DNA of 64,000 nt from Streptomyces glaucescens. Its GTDB lineage: Bacteria > Actinomycetota > Actinomycetes > Streptomycetales > Streptomycetaceae. The translations under genes and the position numbers were made by a program. Every line of letters begins with the position of its first letter. The first letter of the stretch is position 1. The notes beneath the pieces were generated by a model. That model worked only from the letters and a program-made list of their open reading frames with translations, was not told where the DNA came from and made no database searches. Positions 1-7,769 of the stretch are shown here, piece by piece. The stretch is taken from contig NZ_CP009438.1 in assembly GCF_000761215.1 (NCBI RefSeq), positions 5,535,501 through 5,599,500 of the forward strand, read 5' to 3'.

Positions 1-61
1 GGAACGGCGTCCCGTCATCCACCCCGCACACCTTCTTCACACGCTCTGCCGCAGGCTCCAT
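1..61 (-). CDS. Possible 5' end of a gene running off the window edge
   Basis: An ATG on the minus strand at 61 opens a frame that stays open for 20 codons to the window edge (it begins MEPAAERVKK). It would lie 20 bases beyond the gabT stop, in the same direction. No clear ribosome binding site precedes the ATG and nothing in the short peptide is recognisable. It may be the start of a gene co-transcribed with gabT or simply open GC-rich sequence. Confidence 0.3.
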   Translation of the reverse strand, partial: MEPAAERVKKVCGVDDGTPF

Positions 62-81
62 CAGACGGGCGACGGTCCTGC

Positions 82-1416
82 TCAGATGCGCGCGAAGGCC
101 TGCTCGATGATGTCGAGACCCTCGTTCAGCAGGTCGTCGCCGATCACCAGCGGCGGCAGGAAACGCAGCACGTTGCCGTAGGTGCCACAGGTCAGGACCA
201 GCAGGCCCTCGGCGTGGCAGGCCTTGGCGAGCGCGGCGGTGGCCTCCGGGTTCGGCTCCTTGGTGGCGCGGTCCTTGACCAGCTCGATGGCGATCATGGC
301 GCCCCGGCCGCGGACGTCGCCGATGATGTCGAACTTCTCGGCCATGGCACCGAGGCGCGACTTCATGATCGCCTCGATGTTCTTCGCCCTGGCGTTGAGG
401 TCCAGCTCCTTCATCGTCTCGATCGCGCCGAGCGCACCCGCGCAGGCGACCGGGTTGCCGCCGTAGGTGCCGCCCAGGCCGCCCGCGTGCGCGGCGTCCA
501 TGATCTCGGCGCGGCCGGTCACCGCGGCCAGCGGCAGACCGCCGGCGATGCCCTTGGCGGTGGTGATCAGGTCCGGGACGATGCCCTCGTCCTCGCAGGC
601 GAACCACTGGCCGGTGCGGCAGAAGCCGGACTGGATCTCGTCCGCGACGAAGACGATGCCGTTGTCGTTGGCGAACTGCACGATGGCCGGCAGGAAGCCC
701 TTGGCGGGCTCGATGAAGCCGCCCTCGCCGAGCACCGGCTCGATGATGATCGCGGCCACGTTCTCCGCGCCGACCTGCTTGGTGATCTGGTCGATGGCCT
801 GCTTCGCGGCCTCGGGACCGGCGTTCTCCGGGCCGGTCGGCCAGCGGTAGCCGTAGGCGACCGGCACGCGGTAGACCTCGGGCGCGAACGGGCCGAAGCC
901 GTGCTTGTACGGCATGTTCTTCGCGGTCAGCGCCATCGTCAGGTTCGTCCGGCCGTGGTAGCCGTGGTCGAAGACCACGACGGCCTGCCGCTTGGTGTAC
1001 GCACGGGCGATCTTGACGGCGTTCTCGACGGCCTCGGCGCCGGAGTTGAACAGCGCGGTCTTCTTGGCGTGGTCACCCGGGGTCAGCTCGGCGAGGGCCT
1101 CGGCGACCTCCACGTAGCCCTCGTACGGGGTGACCATGAAACAGGTGTGGGTGAAGTCGGCGAGCTGCGCGGAGGCGCGGCGCACCACGGCCTCGGCGGA
1201 GGCGCCCACGGAGGTCACGGCGATACCGGAGCCGAAGTCGATCAGACGGTTGCCGTCGACGTCCTCGATGATGCCGCCGCCCGCGCGCGCCGTGAACACC
1301 GGCAGCACGGAGCCCACACCGGCGGCGACCGCGGCGGTACGGCGGGCCTGAAGCTCCTGCGACTTCGGGCCGGGGATGGCGGTGACGACGCGGCGCTCCT
1401 GCGGGACTGCGGTCAT
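82..1416 (-). CDS. gabT: 4-aminobutyrate aminotransferase (GABA transaminase)
   Basis: A PLP-dependent class III aminotransferase of 444 residues, the usual length. It moves the amino group of 4-aminobutyrate to 2-oxoglutarate, giving succinate semialdehyde and glutamate in the cytoplasm. The segments LFNSGAEAVENAVKIAR, FDHGYHGRT, EPVLGEGGF and FVADEIQSGFCRTG are family hallmarks, and the PLP lysine is in TTAKGIAGGLPLAA. The ATG at 1416 follows an AGGAG about 8 bases upstream. A TAACCT hexamer on the minus strand (1467-1462) is a possible -10. The aldehyde dehydrogenase at 6230 would take the product on to succinate, and the PucR regulator between them probably senses the pathway. Function is well supported by motifs; the regulatory link is inference. 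Confidence 0.93.
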   Translation of the reverse strand: MTAVPQERRVVTAIPGPKSQELQARRTAAVAAGVGSVLPVFTARAGGGIIEDVDGNRLIDFGSGIAVTSVGASAEAVVRRASAQLADFTHTCFMVTPYEGYVEVAEALAELTPGDHAKKTALFNSGAEAVENAVKIARAYTKRQAVVVFDHGYHGRTNLTMALTAKNMPYKHGFGPFAPEVYRVPVAYGYRWPTGPENAGPEAAKQAIDQITKQVGAENVAAIIIEPVLGEGGFIEPAKGFLPAIVQFANDNGIVFVADEIQSGFCRTGQWFACEDEGIVPDLITTAKGIAGGLPLAAVTGRAEIMDAAHAGGLGGTYGGNPVACAGALGAIETMKELDLNARAKNIEAIMKSRLGAMAEKFDIIGDVRGRGAMIAIELVKDRATKEPNPEATAALAKACHAEGLLVLTCGTYGNVLRFLPPLVIGDDLLNEGLDIIEQAFARI

Positions 1417-1699
1417 GAGGGCTCCTGGGGGTGTTTCCGGACGCTTGTCTTCTTTTCTCGCAGGTTAGGGCGGGGGAAGGGGGGTGGGCATGCTCCATGT
1501 GGGCGTTGTCGGCGGGGCCGGTTGTCCGTCGTGGACATAGGCGGCGTGGTCCGGGCCGAGGCGCGGCGGCCGGACGACCTCGGTGCGTCCCGCCGCGCCA
1601 CCGGTGAACTCCCCCCGCGCGCGCGTTAGATTGACTCGCTGATGGTGCACAGACCGCCCGCGAACGCGGGACGGAACGGCTGCTCAGGGGGCAAGGGCG
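1417..1699. promoter_or_regulatory. Divergent intergenic region gabT / ATPase
   Basis: This 283-base stretch separates divergent genes and has no plausible gene. On the gabT strand TAACCT (1467-1462) could be a -10, with only a weak -35 (TGCCCA) 17 bases upstream. GCTTGTC at 1445-1451 reads GACAAGC on the gabT strand and recurs in the same orientation ahead of the aldehyde dehydrogenase. A short inverted repeat, CCCGCG..CGCGGG, lies near 1657-1670 ahead of the ATPase gene. All regulatory roles are inferred. Confidence 0.35.
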
Positions 1700-3826
1700 A
1701 TGGACAGCGAGGGGACCCGGGACGCACGGGGAACGCATGCCGATCCGGTGCCGCGTCCGGCGCGGCCGCCCGAGATGCCGGCGGTGCCGCCCCGGCCCGC
1801 CGCCGCGCCACCCGTGCCGCCGCTCCCCGACGGCTCCGCCTTCCTGACCTGGCTGCGCACCCCCCGGCCCGAGGCGGCGCCCGGCGTGTGGCGGTTCGGC
1901 CACCGGCCCCGCCCCGACGAGGAACCGGAGCGGGTGCCCGGGCGGCAGCTCGTCAGCGGCGCGGTGATCGCCTTCCTGGTCGGCTGGCTGATCTGGTCAC
2001 TGCTGTGGAACGGCTACCTCGGCGGCTGGTGGCTGCTGCCCCTGTACGCGATGATCCCCGACTCCTGGGCCGAGCCGCACAGCTTCGCCGCCGTCGTGGT
2101 CGTCTACGCCTACTACGTGATCGTCGGTCTGATCATCCTGGTCGCCGTCGGCCGGCTGGGCCGCTGGGGCGAGCTGTGGCGCCGCTACGGCCCGCCCGCC
2201 TGGCGCCGCCCGGCCCGCCCCGCCGCCGCGCGCCCGCCCGCGCCCGAGGAGGACCCCGCCGAGTGGCCCGCCCTGCGCGCCGCCGGGGCCGCCGACGCCG
2301 CCGACCGGCTCGCCACCGAAGCCCGCCAGGGCCTGATGCGGGACGTCGACCACGCCCGCATCGCCCGCGCCTGGCAGGGCGTGCGCAACGGCCGGCACAG
2401 CCTGGCCGCCTTCACCGGTGCGGTGCTCCGCGAGGGCTCCGCCGCCTGCCCGCATCCCTCCGGCGCCCGCGACCTGCCCGGCCGCCACGCCCGGCACGAC
2501 CTGCTCACCGGCCAGGTCCGGCTCGGCACCACCGCCGACGACCCCCGCAACCCCTACGCCTACCGCGGCACCGGCCTCGCCCTCGGACCCGAACTGCTCG
2601 GCACCTCACTGCTCGCCGTCGGCCCGGCCGGCTCCGGCAAGACCGGCACCCTGGTGCGCCCGCTCGCCGAATCGCTGTGCCTGCACGCGCTGGCCGGCCG
2701 GGCCGCGGTCGTGGTGGTCGGCGCGGCGGGCGCCGGACTCGGCCCGGCCGACGCCTACGACGTCGTCGTCCGCATCGGCGACCCCCAGTCGCTGTACGAC
2801 CTGGACCTGTACGGCGGCACCACCGACCCCGACGAGGCCGCCGCCATACTCGCCGAGGCCCTCACCGGCGACCTCGCCGACCCGCACCCCGGCAGTGACA
2901 GCCGCCGCTCCACCACCGTCCTCGCCCAGCTCCTCGGCCCGTACCGCGCGGTCCACGGCCGCTTCCCCTCCGTACCCGAACTGCGCGCCCTGCTCGACGG
3001 GGCGCCGGGCCCGCTGGCCGAGCTGCGGGCCGGCCTCACGGACCGCGGGCAGGACTCGCTGCTGCGCGAGCTGGACGCGCGGGAGCGCCAGATGAGCCAC
3101 CCGGGTGACGTCGGAGGCGTGCTGGCGGACCGGATCGCGCTGCTCGACCGCCCGGCCTTCGCGGGGTTCTTCGACACCTCCGGCCGGTCCCGGCCGTTCT
3201 CCCTGAAGGCCCTCGACCACCCGGTCCGGGTCCGCGTCGACCTGCCCGCGCGCGGCCACGCGGACGCCTCCCGGGTGCTGGCCCGGCTGGTGCTGGCCCA
3301 GTTCACCGCCGCCGTGTCGGTGCGGGAGGACCGCTCGCTGTTCGCCTGCCTGATCCTGGACGACGCGACGGGCGTGGTGACCCCGGAGGGGGTGCGCGGC
3401 ATCCAGCGGCTGCGCTCGGCGAACGCGGGCGCCGTCCTCACCCTGCGCACCCTGGACGACGTACCGCGCCCGCTGCGCGGCCCGCTCCTCGGCGCCACCG
3501 GCTGCCGGGTGGCGCTGTCCGGCCTGACCCCCTGGGACGGGCAGGACTTCGCCGAGGTCTGGGGCAAGGAGTGGACCGAGGCCCGGGACGTCACCGACCG
3601 GCAGATCATCGCCGAGACGCCCGCCGGGAAGGCCGTGCACGCGCTGCGCCGGGTGATCACCGGCAAGGCACCGACCGCCCGCGCGGTGACCGTCCGCCAG
3701 GTGGAGCGCGAACGCTGGTCCGCCTCGGAGCTGGCACACGCGGTGCCGCCCGGCCACGCGGTGCTCTCCCTCACCGACGTCAGGGGCGAGCACGCGCCGC
3801 CGCTGCTGGTCGATCTGCGGGGGTGA
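1700..3826 (+). CDS. Membrane-anchored ATPase resembling type IV coupling proteins
   Basis: A 708-residue protein with a proline-rich N-terminus and two hydrophobic segments (about residues 80-105 and 130-155) followed by a cytoplasmic NTPase domain. The Walker A motif GPAGSGKT is at residues 308-315, and a LILDDATG strand in the last quarter resembles Walker B. The order (N-terminal membrane hairpin, P-loop domain, C-terminal segment on single-molecule handling) recalls VirD4/TraG coupling ATPases, but no relaxase or other conjugation gene is nearby. The ATG at 1700 is preceded by a purine-rich AAGGGCG. Streptomyces genomes usually annotate such genes only as ATP/GTP-binding protein. The substrate is unknown, and the placement among GABA genes gives no obvious clue. 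Confidence 0.8.
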   Translation: MDSEGTRDARGTHADPVPRPARPPEMPAVPPRPAAAPPVPPLPDGSAFLTWLRTPRPEAAPGVWRFGHRPRPDEEPERVPGRQLVSGAVIAFLVGWLIWSLLWNGYLGGWWLLPLYAMIPDSWAEPHSFAAVVVVYAYYVIVGLIILVAVGRLGRWGELWRRYGPPAWRRPARPAAARPPAPEEDPAEWPALRAAGAADAADRLATEARQGLMRDVDHARIARAWQGVRNGRHSLAAFTGAVLREGSAACPHPSGARDLPGRHARHDLLTGQVRLGTTADDPRNPYAYRGTGLALGPELLGTSLLAVGPAGSGKTGTLVRPLAESLCLHALAGRAAVVVVGAAGAGLGPADAYDVVVRIGDPQSLYDLDLYGGTTDPDEAAAILAEALTGDLADPHPGSDSRRSTTVLAQLLGPYRAVHGRFPSVPELRALLDGAPGPLAELRAGLTDRGQDSLLRELDARERQMSHPGDVGGVLADRIALLDRPAFAGFFDTSGRSRPFSLKALDHPVRVRVDLPARGHADASRVLARLVLAQFTAAVSVREDRSLFACLILDDATGVVTPEGVRGIQRLRSANAGAVLTLRTLDDVPRPLRGPLLGATGCRVALSGLTPWDGQDFAEVWGKEWTEARDVTDRQIIAETPAGKAVHALRRVITGKAPTARAVTVRQVERERWSASELAHAVPPGHAVLSLTDVRGEHAPPLLVDLRG

Positions 3827-3929
3827 AGCGGCGGCCGGACCCCCTACGGTGAGGCAGAATCGAGGCGGGCCGTTCATACGCGGCGGCCAAAAGATCACGC
3901 ACCCCCCTCCTCTCCTCGCTGAAGGCCGC

Positions 3930-5507
3930 ATGCCTCCCACGCTCGCCTCCCTCGTCCAGCACTCGGCGCTCAAGCTGACCGTCCGGGCCGGCGGGGACCG
4001 CCTCGACGTGCCCGTCCGCTGGGCGCACGTCAGCGAGCTGGCCGACCCCGTGCCGTACATGGAGGGCGGGGAGCTGCTGCTGATCACCGCGCTCAAGCTG
4101 GACGCGGAGGATCCCGAGGCCATGCGCCGCTACGTCCGGCGGCTGGCCGGCGCGGGCGTGGTCGGCCTGGGCTTCGCGGTCGGCGTCAACTACGACGAGA
4201 TCCCCGAGGCGCTGGTGGACGCGGCGCGGGAGGAGGGCCTGCCGCTGCTCGAGGTTCCCCGCCGCACCCCGTTCCTCGCGATCACCAAGGCGGTCTCGGC
4301 CGCCATCGCGGCGGACCAGTACCGCGCGGTCACGGCCGGCTTCGCGGCCCAGCGGGAACTGACCAGGCAGGCCCTGAGCGACGGCCCCGAGGGCCTGCTC
4401 GGCGCGCTCGCCGGCCAGGTCGACGGCTGGGCCGCCCTCTACGACGCGTCCGGTGCCGTCGTCGCCGCGGCCCCCGACTGGGCGGTCCGCCGCGCCGCCC
4501 GGCTCACCGCCGACGTGGAACGCCTGCGGGACCGCCCGGCCCCGGCCAGCTCGGTCGTCGGCGGACCCGAACACGAGGACCGCGTCGAACTCCACTCCAT
4601 CGGCACCGGCCGCCGCCCCCGCGCCGCGCTCGCCGTCGGCACGGCGGCGGCCCTCGGCACGGCCGAGCGCTACGCGGTCCACTCGGCGATCGCGCTGCTC
4701 ACCCTGACGACGGAACGCTCCCGCTCGCTGCACGCCGCCGAGCAGCGGCTCGGCACCGCGGTGCTGCGGATGCTGCTGGCCGGCGAGCCGGACCACGCCC
4801 GCGCGGTGGCGGGAGACCTGTACGGCGGGCTGCTGGACGCGCCGTTCCGGGTGATCGTCGCCGAGGGCGGGACGGGCGTGTCCGCACTGGCCGAGGCGGT
4901 CGAGGCGGCTGGCGCCCGCGCGGGTGAGGCGGTGCTGGCCGTCCCCGAGGGCGAGCGCCTGGTGGTGCTGGCGGCGGACGGCGGCGCGGCCGTCCAGGTC
5001 TGCGGGGACCACGCGGCGGCGCTGGAGGCGGCGCGGAGCAAGGGCCGCGCGGCCCGCGAGCAGCCGGCGGGGGAGGACGACGACCTGGTGATCGGCGTGT
5101 CGGCGCCCGCCGGCCCGATCGCGGCCGCCGCCGCGTACAAGCAGGCCGAGCAGTCGCTGTCGGTGGCCCGCCGCCGGGGCCGCGTCCTCGTCGAGCACGA
5201 ACAGCTGACGTCCGGCTCGGTCCTGCCGCTGCTCGCGGACGACGCGGTGCGGGCCTTCGCCGACGGCCTGCTGCGGGCCCTGCACGAACACGACGCCACC
5301 GGCCGCGGCGACCTGGTCGCCTCCCTGCGCGCCTGGCTGTCCCGCCACGGTCAGTGGGACGCGGCGGCGGCCGACCTCGGTGTGCACCGCCACACGCTCC
5401 GCTACCGGATGCGGCGCGTGGAGGAGATCCTGGGCCGGTCGCTGGACGACCCGGACGTGCGGATGGAGCTGTGGCTGGCGCTCAAGGCGACGGCGGGGGA
5501 GCCGTAG
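3930..5507 (+). CDS. PucR/CdaR-family transcriptional regulator
   Basis: A 525-residue regulator counted from the ATG at 3930, which has GAAGG five bases upstream; the longer frame from 3849 has no such site. The N-terminal part (LASLVQHSALKLTV through PLLEVPRRTPFLAI) matches the PucR N-terminal domain, a variable sensor region follows, and the C-terminus carries the PucR helix-turn-helix (DLGVHRHTLRYRMRRVEEIL). Members control purine, GABA, proline or sugar-acid catabolism as activators responding to a pathway metabolite. Lying between gabT and an aldehyde dehydrogenase, it is the obvious candidate for their regulator, but the sequence does not prove this. Confidence 0.88.
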   Translation: MPPTLASLVQHSALKLTVRAGGDRLDVPVRWAHVSELADPVPYMEGGELLLITALKLDAEDPEAMRRYVRRLAGAGVVGLGFAVGVNYDEIPEALVDAAREEGLPLLEVPRRTPFLAITKAVSAAIAADQYRAVTAGFAAQRELTRQALSDGPEGLLGALAGQVDGWAALYDASGAVVAAAPDWAVRRAARLTADVERLRDRPAPASSVVGGPEHEDRVELHSIGTGRRPRAALAVGTAAALGTAERYAVHSAIALLTLTTERSRSLHAAEQRLGTAVLRMLLAGEPDHARAVAGDLYGGLLDAPFRVIVAEGGTGVSALAEAVEAAGARAGEAVLAVPEGERLVVLAADGGAAVQVCGDHAAALEAARSKGRAAREQPAGEDDDLVIGVSAPAGPIAAAAAYKQAEQSLSVARRRGRVLVEHEQLTSGSVLPLLADDAVRAFADGLLRALHEHDATGRGDLVASLRAWLSRHGQWDAAAADLGVHRHTLRYRMRRVEEILGRSLDDPDVRMELWLALKATAGEP

Positions 5508-5539
5508 ACGGCGGCCGGCGGCCGGCGGACCCGTTCCTG

Positions 5540-6085
5540 ATGACGGTCGAGGACGTCTTCCTCCTGCACCAGGGCAGGCTGGTCCTGGCGTCGGGCCGCA
5601 TCGAGCGGGGCCGTGTCCGCCGGGGCGACGAGGTGACACCGGTCGGTTCCGGCCCCGGCACGACCGCCCGCGTGGCGGGCATCCGCGAAGGCCGCCACGC
5701 GGTCGCCGAGGCCCGCGCGGGCACGAACGCCGCGCTGCTGCTGCCGGGCGCCGTGACGGGCGGGGTCGCACGCGGGCACGTGCTCGCGGCACCCGGTTCG
5801 ATCCGCGCGTACGGCGTCTTCGACGCGGAGATCGCGCTGTCGGCACAGGACGAGGGCGGCGGCGAGGTGCGTACCGGTGACGCGCTGACCTGTTACCTGC
5901 GCGCGGCCGGGGCCGAGGGCGTGGTGACCCTGCCACCCGGCCTGGACGTGCTGCCGCCGCTCCACCTGGCCACCGTCCGGATCACCCTCGGCCGGCCCGT
6001 CGCGCTGGAGCCCGGCCATCGCTTCCCCTTCCGCCGGCACGGCCGCGCCGCCGGTTGCGGCACGGTGACCCGGCTCCTCGGCTGA
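5540..6085 (+). CDS. Stand-alone EF-Tu domain 2/3-like protein, no GTPase domain
   Basis: A short protein (181 residues from the ATG at 5540) that looks like EF-Tu beta-barrel domains 2 and 3. FLMTVEDVFLLHQGRLVLAS, SGRIERGRVRRGDEV and RGHVLAAPGSI follow EF-Tu segments of the type PFLMPVEDVF, GRIERG and RGQVLAKPGS. There is no G domain: no P-loop, DxPG or NKxD. The similarity begins four residues before this ATG, so an upstream GTG at 5471, overlapping the PucR gene, is an alternative start. It follows the PucR gene closely and may share its transcript. A translation role cannot be assumed; the barrel may bind RNA, protein or a small molecule. Confidence 0.7.
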   Translation: MTVEDVFLLHQGRLVLASGRIERGRVRRGDEVTPVGSGPGTTARVAGIREGRHAVAEARAGTNAALLLPGAVTGGVARGHVLAAPGSIRAYGVFDAEIALSAQDEGGGEVRTGDALTCYLRAAGAEGVVTLPPGLDVLPPLHLATVRITLGRPVALEPGHRFPFRRHGRAAGCGTVTRLLG

Positions 6086-6229
6086 CCGGCCGCCGCCCAC
6101 CGGTCCAAAGCGGCGCACCCCCGCCCGTCACCACTACGTTTCGGACAAGCCCGCCGCCGCCCCGCCGCCCCTACCGTGGACCCCGACAGGCAACCACACC
6201 CCCAACGCGGAAGGGCACGGGCCACGACC
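6086..6229 (+). promoter_or_regulatory. Region ahead of aldehyde dehydrogenase with inverted repeat
   Basis: The 144-base gap contains GTCCAAAG at 6103-6110 and an inverted relative, TTTCGGAC, at 6139-6146, the latter running into GACAAGC. The GACAAGC heptamer also lies in the gabT leader in the same relative orientation. This is a candidate PucR-type binding region, by pattern only. A TACCGT hexamer near 6171 fits a relaxed -10 pattern without a convincing -35. Confidence 0.3.
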
Positions 6230-7675
6230 ATGACCTCCACCCACGCCTTCTGGCTCGCCGGCCGTCAGGCCACCGGCGAGACCACCTTCGATGTCGAGTC
6301 GCCGTGGGACGGTCGGCTGGTCGGCCAGGTCAGCGTGCCGACCGACGCGCAGGTCGAGGAGGCCGTGGCCGCCGCGTACGCCGTGCGGGACGAGTTCGCC
6401 GCCACGCCCGCCCACGTCCGGGCCGCCGCGCTCGACCACGTCAGCAAGCGGCTCGCCGAGCGCACCGAGGAGATCGCCCGGCTGATCTCCGCCGAGAACG
6501 GCAAGCCGATCAAGTGGGCGCGGGGCGAGGTCGGCCGTGCCGTGTCCGTGTTCCGGTTCGCCGCCGAGGAGGCCCGGCGGTTCAACGGCGGCGAGGCGCA
6601 GCGCCTCGACACCGACCTCGGCGGCCAGGGCCGGCTCGCCCTCACCCGCCGCTTCCCCAAGGGCGTCGTCCTCGGCATCGCGCCGTTCAACTTCCCGCTG
6701 AACCTGTGCGCCCACAAGGTCGCCCCGGCCATCGCCGCCGGCGCCCCGATCATCCTCAAGCCCGCCCCGGCCACCCCGCTCTCCGGTCTCGTCCTCGGTG
6801 AGCTGCTGGCCGAGACCGAGCTGCCGGCCGGCTCCTGGAGCATCCTCACGGTGCCGAACGACCGGATGCCCGCCCTCGTCCAGGACGAGCGGCTGCCGGT
6901 GATCTCCTTCACCGGTTCCGACAAGGTCGGCTACGCGATCATGGACTCGGTGCCGCGCAAGCACTGCACGCTGGAACTGGGCGGCAACGGCGCGGCCGTC
7001 GTGCTCGCCGACTGGGCGAGCGACGAGGACCTGGACTGGGCCGCGAACCGCATCGCGACCTTCTCCAACTACCAGGGCGGCCAGTCCTGCATCTCCGTGC
7101 AGCGCGTGATCGCCGACGCCGCCGTGTACGACCGGCTGCTGCCGCGTGTCGTCGCCGCCGTCGAGGCCCAGGTCACCGGTGACCCGAGCGACGACGCCAC
7201 CGATGTCGGCCCGCTGGTCAGCGAGGACGCCGCCAAGCGCGTGGAGTCCTGGGTGGACGAGGCCGTCGCGGCCGGTGCCAGGCTGCTGGCCGGCGGCAAG
7301 CGTGACGGCGCCTCCTACGCGCCGACCGTCCTCGCCGACGTGCCGGCGGACGTGACCATCGCCTGCGAGGAGGTCTTCGGACCGGTCCTCACCGTGCAGA
7401 AGGTGGACGGCGAGGCCGAGGCCTTCGCCGCGGTCAACGACTCGAAGTTCGGCCTCCAGGCGGGCGTCTTCACGCACGACGTGCAGACCGCCTTCCGCGC
7501 CCACCGCGCGCTGGAGGTCGGCGGTGTCGTCATCGGCGACGTGCCCTCCTACCGCGCCGACCAGATGCCGTACGGCGGCGCCAAGCAGTCCGGCGTGGGC
7601 CGCGAGGGCGTGCGGTTCGCCATGGAGGACTACACCTACGAGCGCGTGCTGGTCCTCACCGGTCTCGCGCTCTGA
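6230..7675 (+). CDS. NAD(P)-dependent aldehyde dehydrogenase, probably succinate semialdehyde dehydrogenase
   Basis: An aldehyde dehydrogenase superfamily enzyme of 481 residues from the ATG at 6230; the extra 18 codons upstream look non-coding. Visible hallmarks are the FNFPLNLCAHKVAPA segment, the cofactor turn FTGSDKVG, the general base in LELGGNGAAVV, the catalytic cysteine in QGGQSCISVQR, and EEVFGPVLTV. The linkage to gabT and a PucR regulator suggests oxidation of succinate semialdehyde to succinate, but motifs alone do not separate this from other semialdehyde substrates. A strong hairpin follows the gene. Confidence 0.88.
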   Translation: MTSTHAFWLAGRQATGETTFDVESPWDGRLVGQVSVPTDAQVEEAVAAAYAVRDEFAATPAHVRAAALDHVSKRLAERTEEIARLISAENGKPIKWARGEVGRAVSVFRFAAEEARRFNGGEAQRLDTDLGGQGRLALTRRFPKGVVLGIAPFNFPLNLCAHKVAPAIAAGAPIILKPAPATPLSGLVLGELLAETELPAGSWSILTVPNDRMPALVQDERLPVISFTGSDKVGYAIMDSVPRKHCTLELGGNGAAVVLADWASDEDLDWAANRIATFSNYQGGQSCISVQRVIADAAVYDRLLPRVVAAVEAQVTGDPSDDATDVGPLVSEDAAKRVESWVDEAVAAGARLLAGGKRDGASYAPTVLADVPADVTIACEEVFGPVLTVQKVDGEAEAFAAVNDSKFGLQAGVFTHDVQTAFRAHRALEVGGVVIGDVPSYRADQMPYGGAKQSGVGREGVRFAMEDYTYERVLVLTGLAL

Positions 7676-7696
7676 CCTGCCACGGACAGGTCAGCA

Positions 7697-7739
7697 GGCG
7701 GCGGCCGCAACCCACTGTGCGGGGGTTGCGGCCGCCGCC
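7697..7739. terminator. Bidirectional terminator hairpin
   Basis: A perfect 17-bp stem (arms 7697-7713 and 7723-7739) with a 9-base loop sits between the convergent aldehyde dehydrogenase and GH3 genes, as expected of a shared terminator. Confidence 0.85.
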
Positions 7740-7769
7740 GTTCTTCCGGTGCCGGCCTGCTCCGGACCC

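Noticed and set aside
1700..3826. An integrative conjugative element suggested by the coupling-like ATPase
   Set aside because: No integrase, relaxase, replication gene, tRNA or attachment repeat lies nearby.
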